Below, in pieces: positions 55,843 to 64,000 of a stretch of DNA of 64,000 nt. How positions within the stretch are numbered: the stretch's first letter is position 1; each line of letters opens with the position of its first letter. This DNA comes from Pedobacter sp. KBW06 (GTDB taxonomy: Bacteria > Bacteroidota > Bacteroidia > Sphingobacteriales > Sphingobacteriaceae): the NCBI RefSeq assembly GCF_003852525.1, contig NZ_QAJL01000007.1, forward strand, positions 1 to 64,000. The letters run 5' to 3'. The position numbers were made by a program, and so were the translations under genes. The notes under the pieces were generated by a model. It saw only the letters and a list, made by a program, of their open reading frames with translations. It had not been told where the DNA came from and made no database searches.

Positions 55843-56513
55843 CAGCTCGTATATTTATAAAATTCAACCGCCCAAAAGTCGGCAATAGCTATTTTGGATT
55901 GAAAACCGATTCCGGATGGATCCATCATCGGATCAGCCGGCAGCAACAACCACTCTTTATCCCAGGATGCTTTCAAGTATTCCTCCGGAAAATCATCCTG
56001 CACCCCTGAAAGAAATTCTTCGACATCAATCAGTAGCAGTTTGTGCCTATACCCGGGAAAATTTTCACAAATGTTGCAACGACAAAAACTCCCTACGAAA
56101 CTGTAAAAGTCAGGATCCGTCGAACCACGACCATAATTACAGGTATACTGAAATGTATAAACCCCATCACCGATTTCCTGTAAACCCGAATCCTCAAAAC
56201 TGCAGGTGAACAAAAATGCATCAGCCGATTCACGAACCGATGGATCAAACGAACGATTTTTAGTCCCCGCAATAAAATTTAACGCAATACTACGACTCAA
56301 ACTAAATGAAAGAAATGCGGTCGTATTGTATATAAATTTATCTTGTTCATTACGGAAATGAATATGATTGGAAATCGTACGCATCCACCCATACTTCTTG
56401 TGCGGCTCAGGATCGTCTCCGCTCCCAACCTGCTTGGTCCACAGACCATCCTCGCAATATTTTTCAGGCATAGTTTGATTGCCTTTTTTTACTCCTCTAT
56501 AAAGTTTAAGCAT
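55842..56513 (-). CDS. R-S-E type ADP-ribosyltransferase-like protein
   Basis: 223 residues. The classic R-S-E layout of arginine-type ADP-ribosyltransferases is visible: LYRG (Arg6), FLSFSLSRS (Ser69-x-Ser71), then helix ALNF (77-80), and WDKEWLLLPAD with Glu187 followed by a strand. The middle carries six Cys in C-x-C type groupings (CNYG, FCRCNICENF), a possible metal-binding insertion not usual for this fold. Overlaps the BECR gene by 8 bases and the HEPN gene by 1. Targets unknown. Catalytic function is predicted from motifs only. Confidence 0.6.
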   Translation of the reverse strand: MLKLYRGVKKGNQTMPEKYCEDGLWTKQVGSGDDPEPHKKYGWMRTISNHIHFRNEQDKFIYNTTAFLSFSLSRSIALNFIAGTKNRSFDPSVRESADAFLFTCSFEDSGLQEIGDGVYTFQYTCNYGRGSTDPDFYSFVGSFCRCNICENFPGYRHKLLLIDVEEFLSGVQDDFPEEYLKASWDKEWLLLPADPMMDPSGIGFQSKIAIADFWAVEFYKYTS

Positions 56514-57363
56514 CCAAGAAGTGGTGTTGTTCGGTTGACATCATTATTTTTTCAATATGCGAAAAATCTGCGTACTTACTGAACGTATTTAAAAACCTGG
56601 TGAACTCGATATTCCCGGGTGCAACATCAGACCTCGACAGCTCCAACTTAAAATCCATCAATTTATAAATGCAATAGTACGGCTGACCATTCGGCCAGTT
56701 CACCTGGAGGTGGGCCAAGTTACCCATTGTACTCAGATCAATATGTACAATAACCACATAACGTTCGGTCAGTTCCTCATTAAAATAGGGAATGCGAATC
56801 GTTAAAAACTCACTTGAAAATTGACCCGCTGTGACTTCATCCAATGCCCGTTTAAACTTCTTCAATTTTGATTTAGGTACATCAGGCTGTAAAGACCTCT
56901 TAGGAAATAAAGAATGAACGATCATGGTATTACGGTAAAGTACTAACACGAAATCCCTCGCCTCACCACCAGACCTGCTGAAGCGAGAAGAAGTACCCAT
57001 ATACTTTTCAAACAAAGCACCGTCAGCATGCACTTTAAGGTCTTTAGCACCACGCAAAAAAACGTCATCTGCAACCTGCCGCCAGTCATCAATCGGAATA
57101 CTGACCGACTGAAACCTGCTCGGATCACCTAAAGCACCTTCGCCAAAATACAGGTCATTCGAATAATAATTGTGCCGACTCATGATGTGTTGCCAGCCTG
57201 TGTCCCGGTTCCCGTGTATAAAAATCAGCCTGGCTGACGAAACAGAGAAGACGCCATACCACTGCTTACTGAAAGAAGCCAGTACACCCATCTGCCAGAT
57301 CGGATCCTTGGCCTCCTTCTGTACCCATTCGATCAATTCAGCTGTCAGGTACTGTTTTTGCAT
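56506..57363 (-). CDS. BECR-fold (barnase-EndoU-ColicinE5/D-RelE) nuclease-like protein
   Basis: 285 residues. FIHGNRDTGWQHIMSRH at 48-64 gives His59, Arg63 and His64 in the G-x-x-HI-x-x-RH arrangement of BECR/phage-barnase-like RNases, and the later strand VLYRNTMIVHSLFPKRS fits the end of that domain. Residues ~190-285 form a second domain without recognised family, maybe an adaptor for the downstream ART-like and HEPN-like proteins. First gene of the overlapping operon (8-base overlap with the ART gene). The RNase activity is inferred. Confidence 0.6.
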   Translation of the reverse strand: MQKQYLTAELIEWVQKEAKDPIWQMGVLASFSKQWYGVFSVSSARLIFIHGNRDTGWQHIMSRHNYYSNDLYFGEGALGDPSRFQSVSIPIDDWRQVADDVFLRGAKDLKVHADGALFEKYMGTSSRFSRSGGEARDFVLVLYRNTMIVHSLFPKRSLQPDVPKSKLKKFKRALDEVTAGQFSSEFLTIRIPYFNEELTERYVVIVHIDLSTMGNLAHLQVNWPNGQPYYCIYKLMDFKLELSRSDVAPGNIEFTRFLNTFSKYADFSHIEKIMMSTEQHHFLDA

Positions 57364-57691
57364 ACCTGAAGGTAATCAATTACCACTCAATTCTTACTAG
57401 AAATAAATTTCGATATAAAGAAAGCAGCAACAGAAAACCGTCCTTCTCCCTAGTTAGGTAAAAGCAACACATAACTTAATCCCCCCTTAAAACTAAAATG
57501 CTCGGAAAAGATCGAATTGAATTCCCACAAACAAATTAGCGGCCATACATTCGCTGCCATTATTTTAAATCGCTGTTTAAACTTACTGAGGCTACATTTT
57601 ACTTAACTCATCTGTACGGAAGTTTTTTTAGTCGCATAGAAACAATCACAATGAATAATCCCTGATCATTTTAAAAGCAGGTTCAGCCAAA
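57364..57691. other. intergenic region upstream of the BECR operon
   Basis: 328 bases between the BECR gene start and the STAND gene stop, both on the minus strand. It must hold the BECR operon promoter; no clear TTTG/TAnnTTTG pair was found, and no terminator hairpin for the STAND gene stands out. Confidence 0.5.
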
Positions 57692-60600
57692 CTAATCCCG
57701 GCTTAATTTCTTTATCGCTTCGACTGCCGATTCGCCCAGTAGCGGATGATCCGTTATACCACGCAGCAGCACAATATCTAGCATTCCACCCAGCCGCTCC
57801 AGCATATAAATCGCATGCCTGTCTACATCTGCACCACCGCGCTGAAAACCCAACACCTCTTTTTGCCACCCAAGATTTTGGAGAGTAGCGTAGCAGGCTT
57901 TCAGACATTCACCCGGGAAAAAATCTTCGATATGAACAATTGATGAGTCTCCCCATAACCTATTTGTATCATATCCAGGAAGATTATGCCGTGATTCCTG
58001 AATGCTGTCAATTAGGTACTCATTGTTACTAGAAAACAGAACTTTAGTCGAGGGTGCAGAGGCATCCCTTTTCTCCTTCTGACTCAGATCAGGCCGGTTA
58101 AGCCAGTAATAGAGCTCACCTGCAGCGAACAATGACTGATCCAAGGGATCTGAAGCCTCTTTAAACCTGCTCAGTACCGGGAAGCAGTATTTGGAACAAA
58201 TCAGGTTTGTGAAAAGAAAAATTTTGATTGAATCTTGGGGTGTCGTTTTATCATAAATTGGCTGATCTAGCCATTTTTCAATTAATGGGCAAACCTTTTC
58301 CTGCATGTGCAAGGTCGTATCTATCAAAATAGAAGAAGCAAAGAAAGATCTGTTGGTTCCCTTGAGCGCCATCTCGTAAAACAATTTCTTTTTGGGCTCC
58401 TCCATGTCCTCAATGACAACCTGATACGCGTAGTCATAAGGATGATCAAACTGCCGGTCGTAAAAATTTGATGCCCAAGTCCAATTTTCCTCCAGGTCCG
58501 GATCGTCAAACAGCAGCTCCATTTCCTCCCTGACAACAGGTATATAGGCAGTTGCATCATCCTCCAATGCCCCTAAAGCAGACAAAGCATCAAACAACAT
58601 GGTAGATTTCCATATATCCTGGGTATCAGCATGAATTGCATTCAACTGGTCAATCAACGATTTGCGCTGCTGATCATCTTTGGTGAAATGAGTAACATTG
58701 TCCAAAATCTCATTGAACAAGTGGTAAGGCAAACCCTTCCAGTTCTTAGTTAAGGCATTAATAACATAAGGATACAGTATCCTCAGCTTATCATCCCAGC
58801 GCAAAAGTACCAGCAGAAAATAAAACTGACCGTGGTATAATGAGCGCTTGCCAAGCAATTCTTCTACTAACGAAACAGGGACCGTCTGTTTCCTGTAAAA
58901 ATCCGAGAAGCCGGAATGCAAACAAGAAACGATCCAGGTCATTGCACAACCGCGAATCGCTACTCCAACATAGGACGAAGCAAATATCCCGGACCGCGCA
59001 CTCTGCCCTTTTTGCTTTGCTTCTTCTTTTAGCAACTGAACGGCCGAGTTACCTTTTTCATCCAGTTTACCGACTAACGAGAAAACTTCTTTGACCAAGC
59101 GGCCTTTGCTCAACATCGAGGGAATCACTCTGATCAAAGCCCTATCATGATCGGTCCAGGAGCGCAGCGTACTGTCAACAAAATTCACCCCGGAAAGCGA
59201 ATTCTCATCCATTGCAAACTCCAAGTGATCTACCTCCTGTTCCACCTTACTTAATAAATCACTGATTTTCCAGTCCAGCCAGTTGCAGCAGAATTCCCCT
59301 CCCTCCCCGAAAGCCAGGGAAAGCAGCAGGTTGACGTCTGTCAGGCCATTCAGCACCTCAACCAAAACCTCCTGGTCATCAATTGATCCGATAATGAGCA
59401 GTTTCTTATCATGATTTTTTGGCGCACGTATCGCTTCATTGATCTCGGAAGCGCCACTGGCGAACCGGACCACACTTTCGGCAACAAAAAAATCGTAAAA
59501 CATCTCATGACCAAAAGTTACCTTGGCCATTTTTTTCTCGAGCAGCCCGGCATTTAGGCAAGCTTCATATACAGTAACAGCTAGTGCAGTCTCCCTCAAA
59601 ACCCCGTCCAATTTACGTTCATAAATACTGAAAGAAATGGCGTCCGAAAGCAGTTTCGCGGTAGATGCCAAAAGCAAAAATCCGTCCCTCCTGTTTTTAC
59701 CCAGCTTCCTTGAAATAAATGCTTCAAATAAGGAAAACCGGCTCAAACCCTCAATCTGTTCCGCTCCGATCTCCCCAATCATTCTGGCCTCGAGCGCCGT
59801 CGATACCATTGCTAAAAGCGATACCAGTTTAGGATTTTCCGGCTTTCCGCTATAAGCCCCGGCAATCTTGATTTTGGTAAGTGGCGGCGGAAAATCAACT
59901 TTTACTAGTAGAGCGTCAAACGGTGCAAAAAGCGGATCATCAAGTTGGGCGGTGATCAACATTTTACAATTCTTTTCCACTTTCACTTTTTCAAGTTCAG
60001 CAATCAGTTTGGCTCGTTTTTCAGGCAGGCATTCATTATATCCGTCGATGATGATCAACATGGGAACATTCAAAACCTGCGCAGCATCAAAAAGATCCAT
60101 CACGGAATCAAAGCCAAAGGCTGTAGCCTCCTTCTCCAGCAACGCTTCCAGGTTTCGCTCGTAATATTTTCCCTGGAGGGTTACGGAAATGCCGGATTGC
60201 AAAAAGTTGATGGCCATCTGAGCTGCTAAAATTGACTTGCCACAACCAGAAGGGCCAAGTATGAGCATCGACGCTGATGACTGTAAATGCTGATCGAGTT
60301 CAGTTGTCGAGACTTCCATATCTCCTATTTTGCACGAAAATTCGATAAACCTGTCGGTAGCGGATTGGTGGCTTCCTGAAATTACCCGTTTATAGAAAGC
60401 AAATTTATCCTCCGCAGAATTAAAACTGATCAGTGTTTTATTTATAATACCTTGTTTACTACGCCCACCAAACTCGTCTCTCAGAAAATCCAGGATTTTC
60501 TCAAACTTGGGACGGTCACTATGGTATAGACCTTCAACATTTTTTTGCAAATCTGAGGGGTAAAGTATGTCTGTCTGGGGATTAAACAGTTCCCTGAATT

Positions 60601-60982
60601 CTGCAAACCTAACAGAATGAATTTTACGCTTTTTATCACTGCTAATAATAAAAAACCGTATTCCTTTTCCAAACCGTTCATGAAGCTTGTTTCTGCGAAA
60701 CGTCTCCAGGCTGGAAATAATTTTCGAACTTGTATTTTCTGAGGTAATCTGAAAAGCAATCCCTTTGTGAAGATCCCCCAGATCGACACCAGGATGGTTT
60801 AGTTTAAGCTTGTTCAGATCTTGAAGCTGGAGATCATAAACCTGATTTAGTAAAACCATAGCAGTTCTCTCAGAAATTCTGTTAATATCCATGTATCCTG
60901 ATTGATTCGCCAGTCCAACATCAGTCACCCATGCTGCTAAATACTTTCGAAGCTCATAAAAATCTGGTTCGCTATTGCCCAT
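57692..60982 (-). CDS. STAND NTPase with N-terminal SMEK nuclease-like domain
   Basis: About 1,096 residues from the ATG at 60982; a GTG at 61000 would add 6. N-terminal SMEK domain (~10-170) with VDLGDLHKGIAFQITS, whose Asp76 and Gln84-Ile-Thr86 sit like a PD-(D/E)xK core (Gln-x-Thr replacing Glu-x-Lys). NACHT/STAND NTPase with Walker A GPSGCGKS (249-256) and Walker B IIIDGYNE (Asp319). The C-terminal ~600 residues are helical repeats, the usual sensor region. Proteins of this plan recognise phage proteins and trigger an N-terminal effector. A strong hairpin lies directly before the start codon. Confidence 0.85.
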   Translation of the reverse strand: MGNSEPDFYELRKYLAAWVTDVGLANQSGYMDINRISERTAMVLLNQVYDLQLQDLNKLKLNHPGVDLGDLHKGIAFQITSENTSSKIISSLETFRRNKLHERFGKGIRFFIISSDKKRKIHSVRFAEFRELFNPQTDILYPSDLQKNVEGLYHSDRPKFEKILDFLRDEFGGRSKQGIINKTLISFNSAEDKFAFYKRVISGSHQSATDRFIEFSCKIGDMEVSTTELDQHLQSSASMLILGPSGCGKSILAAQMAINFLQSGISVTLQGKYYERNLEALLEKEATAFGFDSVMDLFDAAQVLNVPMLIIIDGYNECLPEKRAKLIAELEKVKVEKNCKMLITAQLDDPLFAPFDALLVKVDFPPPLTKIKIAGAYSGKPENPKLVSLLAMVSTALEARMIGEIGAEQIEGLSRFSLFEAFISRKLGKNRRDGFLLLASTAKLLSDAISFSIYERKLDGVLRETALAVTVYEACLNAGLLEKKMAKVTFGHEMFYDFFVAESVVRFASGASEINEAIRAPKNHDKKLLIIGSIDDQEVLVEVLNGLTDVNLLLSLAFGEGGEFCCNWLDWKISDLLSKVEQEVDHLEFAMDENSLSGVNFVDSTLRSWTDHDRALIRVIPSMLSKGRLVKEVFSLVGKLDEKGNSAVQLLKEEAKQKGQSARSGIFASSYVGVAIRGCAMTWIVSCLHSGFSDFYRKQTVPVSLVEELLGKRSLYHGQFYFLLVLLRWDDKLRILYPYVINALTKNWKGLPYHLFNEILDNVTHFTKDDQQRKSLIDQLNAIHADTQDIWKSTMLFDALSALGALEDDATAYIPVVREEMELLFDDPDLEENWTWASNFYDRQFDHPYDYAYQVVIEDMEEPKKKLFYEMALKGTNRSFFASSILIDTTLHMQEKVCPLIEKWLDQPIYDKTTPQDSIKIFLFTNLICSKYCFPVLSRFKEASDPLDQSLFAAGELYYWLNRPDLSQKEKRDASAPSTKVLFSSNNEYLIDSIQESRHNLPGYDTNRLWGDSSIVHIEDFFPGECLKACYATLQNLGWQKEVLGFQRGGADVDRHAIYMLERLGGMLDIVLLRGITDHPLLGESAVEAIKKLSRD

Positions 60983-60991
60983 TATTTCATT

Positions 60992-61023
60992 CTTTAACAC
61001 CCCGGACTTGTTCGGGGTTAAAG
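60992..61023 (-). promoter_or_regulatory. leader hairpin directly upstream of the SMEK-STAND start
   Basis: Inner stem ACCCCGGA (60999-61006) / TTCGGGGT (61011-61018), loop CTTG, with outer arms CTTTAA / TTAAAG (60992-60997 and 61018-61023) and a two-base bulge. It ends 10 bases before the ATG, where it could mask initiation or bind a repressor. A dispersed palindromic repeat is the alternative. Confidence 0.5.
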
Positions 61024-61234
61024 TTGCAAGATAGTTAATCGTTCAAAGAATACCATGTTATCTGTAATGTCCCTGAGATGTCAAAACACTTTGACTATGG
61101 CTGGAAAGAAAACGGATACGATTATTGCAGCCTTCCCATGATATCCAGGCATTAGCATTAGAGCCCGCCGATCACTATTTATTCTTAACCCCGTCAAACA
61201 AGTAGATTTCAAACTTGTTCCTGCTCCTTATAGA

Positions 61235-61267
61235 TTGCCACATTTGATCGTCACTTTTGTATCTTCG
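61235..61267 (+). promoter_or_regulatory. promoter of the AlbA_2 gene
   Basis: TTG at 61235-61237 and TATCTTCG at 61260-61267 (7 of 8 to TAnnTTTG) with 22 bases between, 25 bases before the ATG at 61293. Confidence 0.4.
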
Positions 61268-61292
61268 TGAAGTAACATACTCCAAGTTATAG

Positions 61293-62558
61293 ATGAAAAA
61301 TAACGCTAGCATACAAGAAGATTTTGACCATGAAGTGGCCATCAACCAATTTCCCTTTCCTGAGGTAGTAACGGGTAATCAGAAATATATCCCGTTTTTA
61401 TTTGAAGAGTTTTCCAGACTTACACCCCGCCCAAAATTCCATCTCTACTTTAACGATTTCATCAGCGAGGAAGAATGGCTGAAAGACCGGACTGAAAACA
61501 GAGGTTATATGCACACTTCTACTTCCAGGGAAGTTGTAGCAGCTAATTTCGTACAAAGATCAGCACTGGAAATACAGGCAGAAGAGCTTTATTCAGACTT
61601 CACAAATATGATGGTCAAAAAAACAGTGGATCAAAAGTATTTTGGAAGGTTTATCATCGATATGGAAACCCATAAAACATTAACCTCTTTAAATAAAGAG
61701 TTGGATCATTTTAGAAAATATGTCTTTAATAGCTCAGACATTAGCCAATACAGTAATTATGCAAGGGCGGCAGCAAAAAAAATGATTTCATTAACTAACA
61801 AACTTAAAATTCCGGGGCTAAAATCAGATTTGATAACGTTTATTTTAAACATAGATACAGAGAACGACTTCAAAATGATGTTTTGGATCAATTCAGATAA
61901 GAAACATGAACACGACCTGTTAAGTAGCAATTTTAGTTATTTGAAAACACTGGCTGACGAATTATTTTACGATGAAATTCATCAATCGACCTCACAGGAT
62001 AAAACCAGTCCTGTCAAAAGTAAATCTGATCCTAAGTCCTTTAAAAACTCCAGGTATGCTAATATGACTTGTCAGCAGCTCATTCAGCAAGGGGAAGGAA
62101 AATTTATTGAGTTCAAACGTACCTTGAGAATAGACCTGGAAACAAATAAACCTGGAAACAAAGCAAAACAAGCTGTTGTCAAAACACTAGCTTCTTACCT
62201 GAATTCAGGTGGAGGAGCACTATTGATCGGAGTAGCTGACAACAAAAAGGTCATCGGCTTGGACTTAGATTTCAGCTCCATAAAGAAGGGCGATAACCAT
62301 GATAACTTTAAAAAAAGCTTTGACGAACTGATTTCCCTAAAATTTGGCAGCGATTACCATCACCTGATAGACCTTAGCTTTCATACTATAGATGAAAAAG
62401 AAGTTTGCTTAATCATCATTGATACTAAATGCCACAAGCCCGTCTATATTAAAGACGAAGCAAACACCTCCAAGGAATTTTACATCAGACGGCAAGCCTC
62501 TACAATACCCCTAAAAATTCATGAGGTCAACAACTACATTCAATCCTATTGGACTTAA
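61293..62558 (+). CDS. AlbA_2 (Schlafen-like) domain protein with novel N-terminal half
   Basis: 421 residues. The C-terminal ~150 residues carry the Schlafen AlbA_2 DNA/RNA-binding or divergent-ATPase module: EGKFIEFKRTL (~267), KTLASYLNSGGGALLIGVAD and the end FYIRRQASTIPL. The N-terminal ~250 residues are not recognised (helical, with a HTSTSREVVAANF segment early and an acidic linker before the AlbA_2 part). AlbA_2 proteins occur in defence islands and as regulators. The gene is divergent from the SMEK-STAND gene and followed by the second STAND gene on the same strand. Confidence 0.75.
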   Translation: MKNNASIQEDFDHEVAINQFPFPEVVTGNQKYIPFLFEEFSRLTPRPKFHLYFNDFISEEEWLKDRTENRGYMHTSTSREVVAANFVQRSALEIQAEELYSDFTNMMVKKTVDQKYFGRFIIDMETHKTLTSLNKELDHFRKYVFNSSDISQYSNYARAAAKKMISLTNKLKIPGLKSDLITFILNIDTENDFKMMFWINSDKKHEHDLLSSNFSYLKTLADELFYDEIHQSTSQDKTSPVKSKSDPKSFKNSRYANMTCQQLIQQGEGKFIEFKRTLRIDLETNKPGNKAKQAVVKTLASYLNSGGGALLIGVADNKKVIGLDLDFSSIKKGDNHDNFKKSFDELISLKFGSDYHHLIDLSFHTIDEKEVCLIIIDTKCHKPVYIKDEANTSKEFYIRRQASTIPLKIHEVNNYIQSYWT

Positions 62559-62610
62559 GTCTTGACAAATCTTACTTTTAACCAACTGCGTAATATAAAA
62601 CTCTCTCCTA

Positions 62611-62748
62611 ATGGATACATCCAATTTTAATAAATTAGACTTTACTACCATTTTCCTATTTGAAACACCGATTGGACGCACGGTTCAGATGGAAAACCTA
62701 TCTTCATATATTATTTCTCATCTAACCATAAATAAAAATGGCGGATAA
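62611..62748 (+). CDS. small open frame overlapping the start of the following STAND gene
   Basis: 45 codons (LDFTTIFLFETPIGRTVQME in the middle), 52 bases after the AlbA_2 stop, stopping 11 bases inside the STAND gene, whose ATG lies in another frame. The overlap would couple translation, as in compact defence operons. No homologue recognised; it could be chance. Confidence 0.35.
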   Translation: MDTSNFNKLDFTTIFLFETPIGRTVQMENLSSYIISHLTINKNGG

Positions 62749-64000
62749 TTTAGTGGGCTACAGCAGGGCCGGAGACATGTTTCATTACCAGTACGCCGCC
62801 CGTAGAAGCCTGCGGCTGCTGGATCCAAACTCTGCGCCAACACTTTTCAAAATAGAAGGATCACCTGAACCCGATAAGGAAGGCGAATACGTCATAGACC
62901 TCTTCGAACAGTATGGTGACTCAAAAAATGCTGAACGGATTTTGTACTTCCAGCTTAAACATACCACCCAGAATGAAAACGTTCCTTTTATTCTTAGTGA
63001 CTTGAAAGATACCTTCGTTGGATTCGCCAAACGTTTTAAGGAACACCATTCCAAAAACGAAATCATCAGCAAAAATATACAATTCAACATCGTCACCAAC
63101 CGGCCATTTGATCATGACTTGAAAAGTAACTTAAAGAAAATATCAACCGGCAAGGATTCAGGTAAAAGGTTTTTGAACACCCTGACCAAATACACTAAAC
63201 TCGATCCAGATGAACTAAAGCAATTTTGCAGCATCCTTAATATCCTAGACACAGAAGGGAACTATACCATACAGGAGCAACAGCTTCGTATAGAACTTAC
63301 GCAACTCTTTGCAGGTAGCATAAATCATATTCAAATTATGACCATCAGCAACATGATGGCTACCAAAGTAATGCCCAATTCAGACGGAACGGTAACACCG
63401 GAAGAAGTTCTACACTGCTTCGGGATGGAGATGCAACACCTTTATCCTGCCACGCCTGTATGGGAACCAGCAGCAAAACTTATTCGGCGCGAATGCCATG
63501 ATCAAATAAGCAAACAGATCCTATCCTACAATCAGCCTGTTATCGTGCACGCCCCAGGCGGGGTCGGCAAATCCGTCTTCACCCGGCAGCTCGTCGAAAA
63601 TATCGAGGAAGGCTCAGTGGCTATCGCCTATGACTGCTTCGGCGCAGGAAAATACCGAAATAAAAGTCATTCTCGCCATCGACACAGGGATGCGCTGGTG
63701 CAAATCACCAATGAACTTGCAGTCAAAGGCCTTACAGAAATCCTGCTGGCTCAAAACGGAACGCAGGACAGCGACATCATTCGCAAATTCCTCCATCGAA
63801 TTGAGATGGCCATTCTCTCCATCAGAAAAGCTTATCCTGAAGCCGTATTACTGATACTCGTGGATGCAGCTGACAATTCAGAAATGGCCGCTGAAGAGAT
63901 GAGTGAAAACTGTTTCGCATCAGACTTGTTGGCAGAGGAAATGCCCGACGGGTGCAAGCTGGTCTACCTCTGCAGGACAGAAAGAATTCTCTTGCTCAAC
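62738..64000 (+). CDS. STAND NTPase with PD-(D/E)xK (Cap4/DUF4297-like) N-terminus, 3' end outside window
   Basis: 421 codons are visible and the frame is open to the right edge. N-terminus: YVIDLFE (Asp54) and YFQLKHT (Gln72-Leu-Lys74) in the order of a D-QxK variant nuclease of the Cap4/DUF4297 type, after a YQYAARRSL helix. NTPase: Walker A PGGVGKS (Lys278) and Walker B LLILVDAAD (Asp376). This is the Avs-like plan: effector, STAND NTPase and then a C-terminal sensor that would lie beyond the window. The start at 62738 is chosen because the translation is continuous and the small frame at 62611 overlaps it by 11 bases. Confidence 0.8.
   Translation, partial: MADNLVGYSRAGDMFHYQYAARRSLRLLDPNSAPTLFKIEGSPEPDKEGEYVIDLFEQYGDSKNAERILYFQLKHTTQNENVPFILSDLKDTFVGFAKRFKEHHSKNEIISKNIQFNIVTNRPFDHDLKSNLKKISTGKDSGKRFLNTLTKYTKLDPDELKQFCSILNILDTEGNYTIQEQQLRIELTQLFAGSINHIQIMTISNMMATKVMPNSDGTVTPEEVLHCFGMEMQHLYPATPVWEPAAKLIRRECHDQISKQILSYNQPVIVHAPGGVGKSVFTRQLVENIEEGSVAIAYDCFGAGKYRNKSHSRHRHRDALVQITNELAVKGLTEILLAQNGTQDSDIIRKFLHRIEMAILSIRKAYPEAVLLILVDAADNSEMAAEEMSENCFASDLLAEEMPDGCKLVYLCRTERILLLN

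Noticed and set aside
60982..61000. GTG start at 61000 for the STAND gene
   Set aside because: The ATG at 60982 begins the conserved N-terminus and lies below the leader hairpin.
1..64000. tRNA, rRNA, CRISPR array or complete insertion sequence
   Set aside because: No cloverleaf-like segment, no repeated spacer pattern and no transposase frame was found by reading both strands; a tRNAscan/CRISPR search would decide.

Overview
The window reads as a chromosome segment of a Bacteroidota bacterium, most likely Sphingobacteriaceae (Pedobacter-like). The pointers are an ECF sigma/FecR/TonB-receptor cassette with STN and DUF4974 domains, FAS1, DUF4397 and IPT/TIG lipoproteins, TPR histidine kinases, a GG-leader peptide and promoter boxes of the TTTG / TAnnTTTG type. 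No rRNA, tRNA, intact insertion sequence or CRISPR array was seen. Taxonomy is inferred from gene content only.

Region 1 (1-9.5 kb): the 5' part of a giant trans-AT polyketide synthase gene on the minus strand runs off the left edge. It has a CurA-type GNAT starter unit, an ACP, a ketosynthase and a ketoreductase, and no AT. Divergent from it are a PlsC-type acyltransferase, a SAM methyltransferase and a membrane-spanning patatin-like lipase. Region 2 (9.5-15 kb): a jetA-jetB-jetC (MksF/MksE/MksB-like) condensin operon with no jetD/mksG nuclease gene anywhere in the window. Region 3 (15-32 kb): scattered single genes, namely two class-C beta-lactamase-like serine hydrolases around an AraC regulator, a DUF4091 glycosidase-like protein, DUF1826, an SF1 helicase-nuclease fusion, an orphan TPR histidine kinase and an aldo/keto reductase-AraC pair.

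Region 4 (32-50 kb): a surface operon on the minus strand. An ECF sigma factor and its FecR anti-sigma factor precede an STN-containing TonB receptor, a DUF4397 lipoprotein, an unrecognised lipoprotein, three FAS1 lipoproteins, an Oar-like TonB receptor and a TIG/NHL lipoprotein. There is no SusD. The logic is outer-membrane signal -> FecR -> sigma -> transcription of the receptor and lipoproteins; the ligand is unknown. An intrinsic terminator at 32.15 kb closes the operon.

Region 5 (50-64 kb): an accessory island. An orphan GG-leader peptide gene is followed by the truncated N-terminus of an excisionase-like zinc-ribbon gene and by a 10-bp-phased AATTAA array, which suggest the edge of an old mobile element. 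Beyond them lie probable defence genes: a HEPN-like protein, an ADP-ribosyltransferase-like (ART) protein with an overlapping partner, a three-gene overlapping operon (BECR-nuclease-like, R-S-E ART-like, HEPN-like), a SMEK-domain STAND NTPase, an AlbA_2 protein and a STAND NTPase with a PD-(D/E)xK-like N-terminus that runs off the right edge. The BECR-ART-HEPN operon facing the ART-partner operon is the best candidate for an undescribed system.
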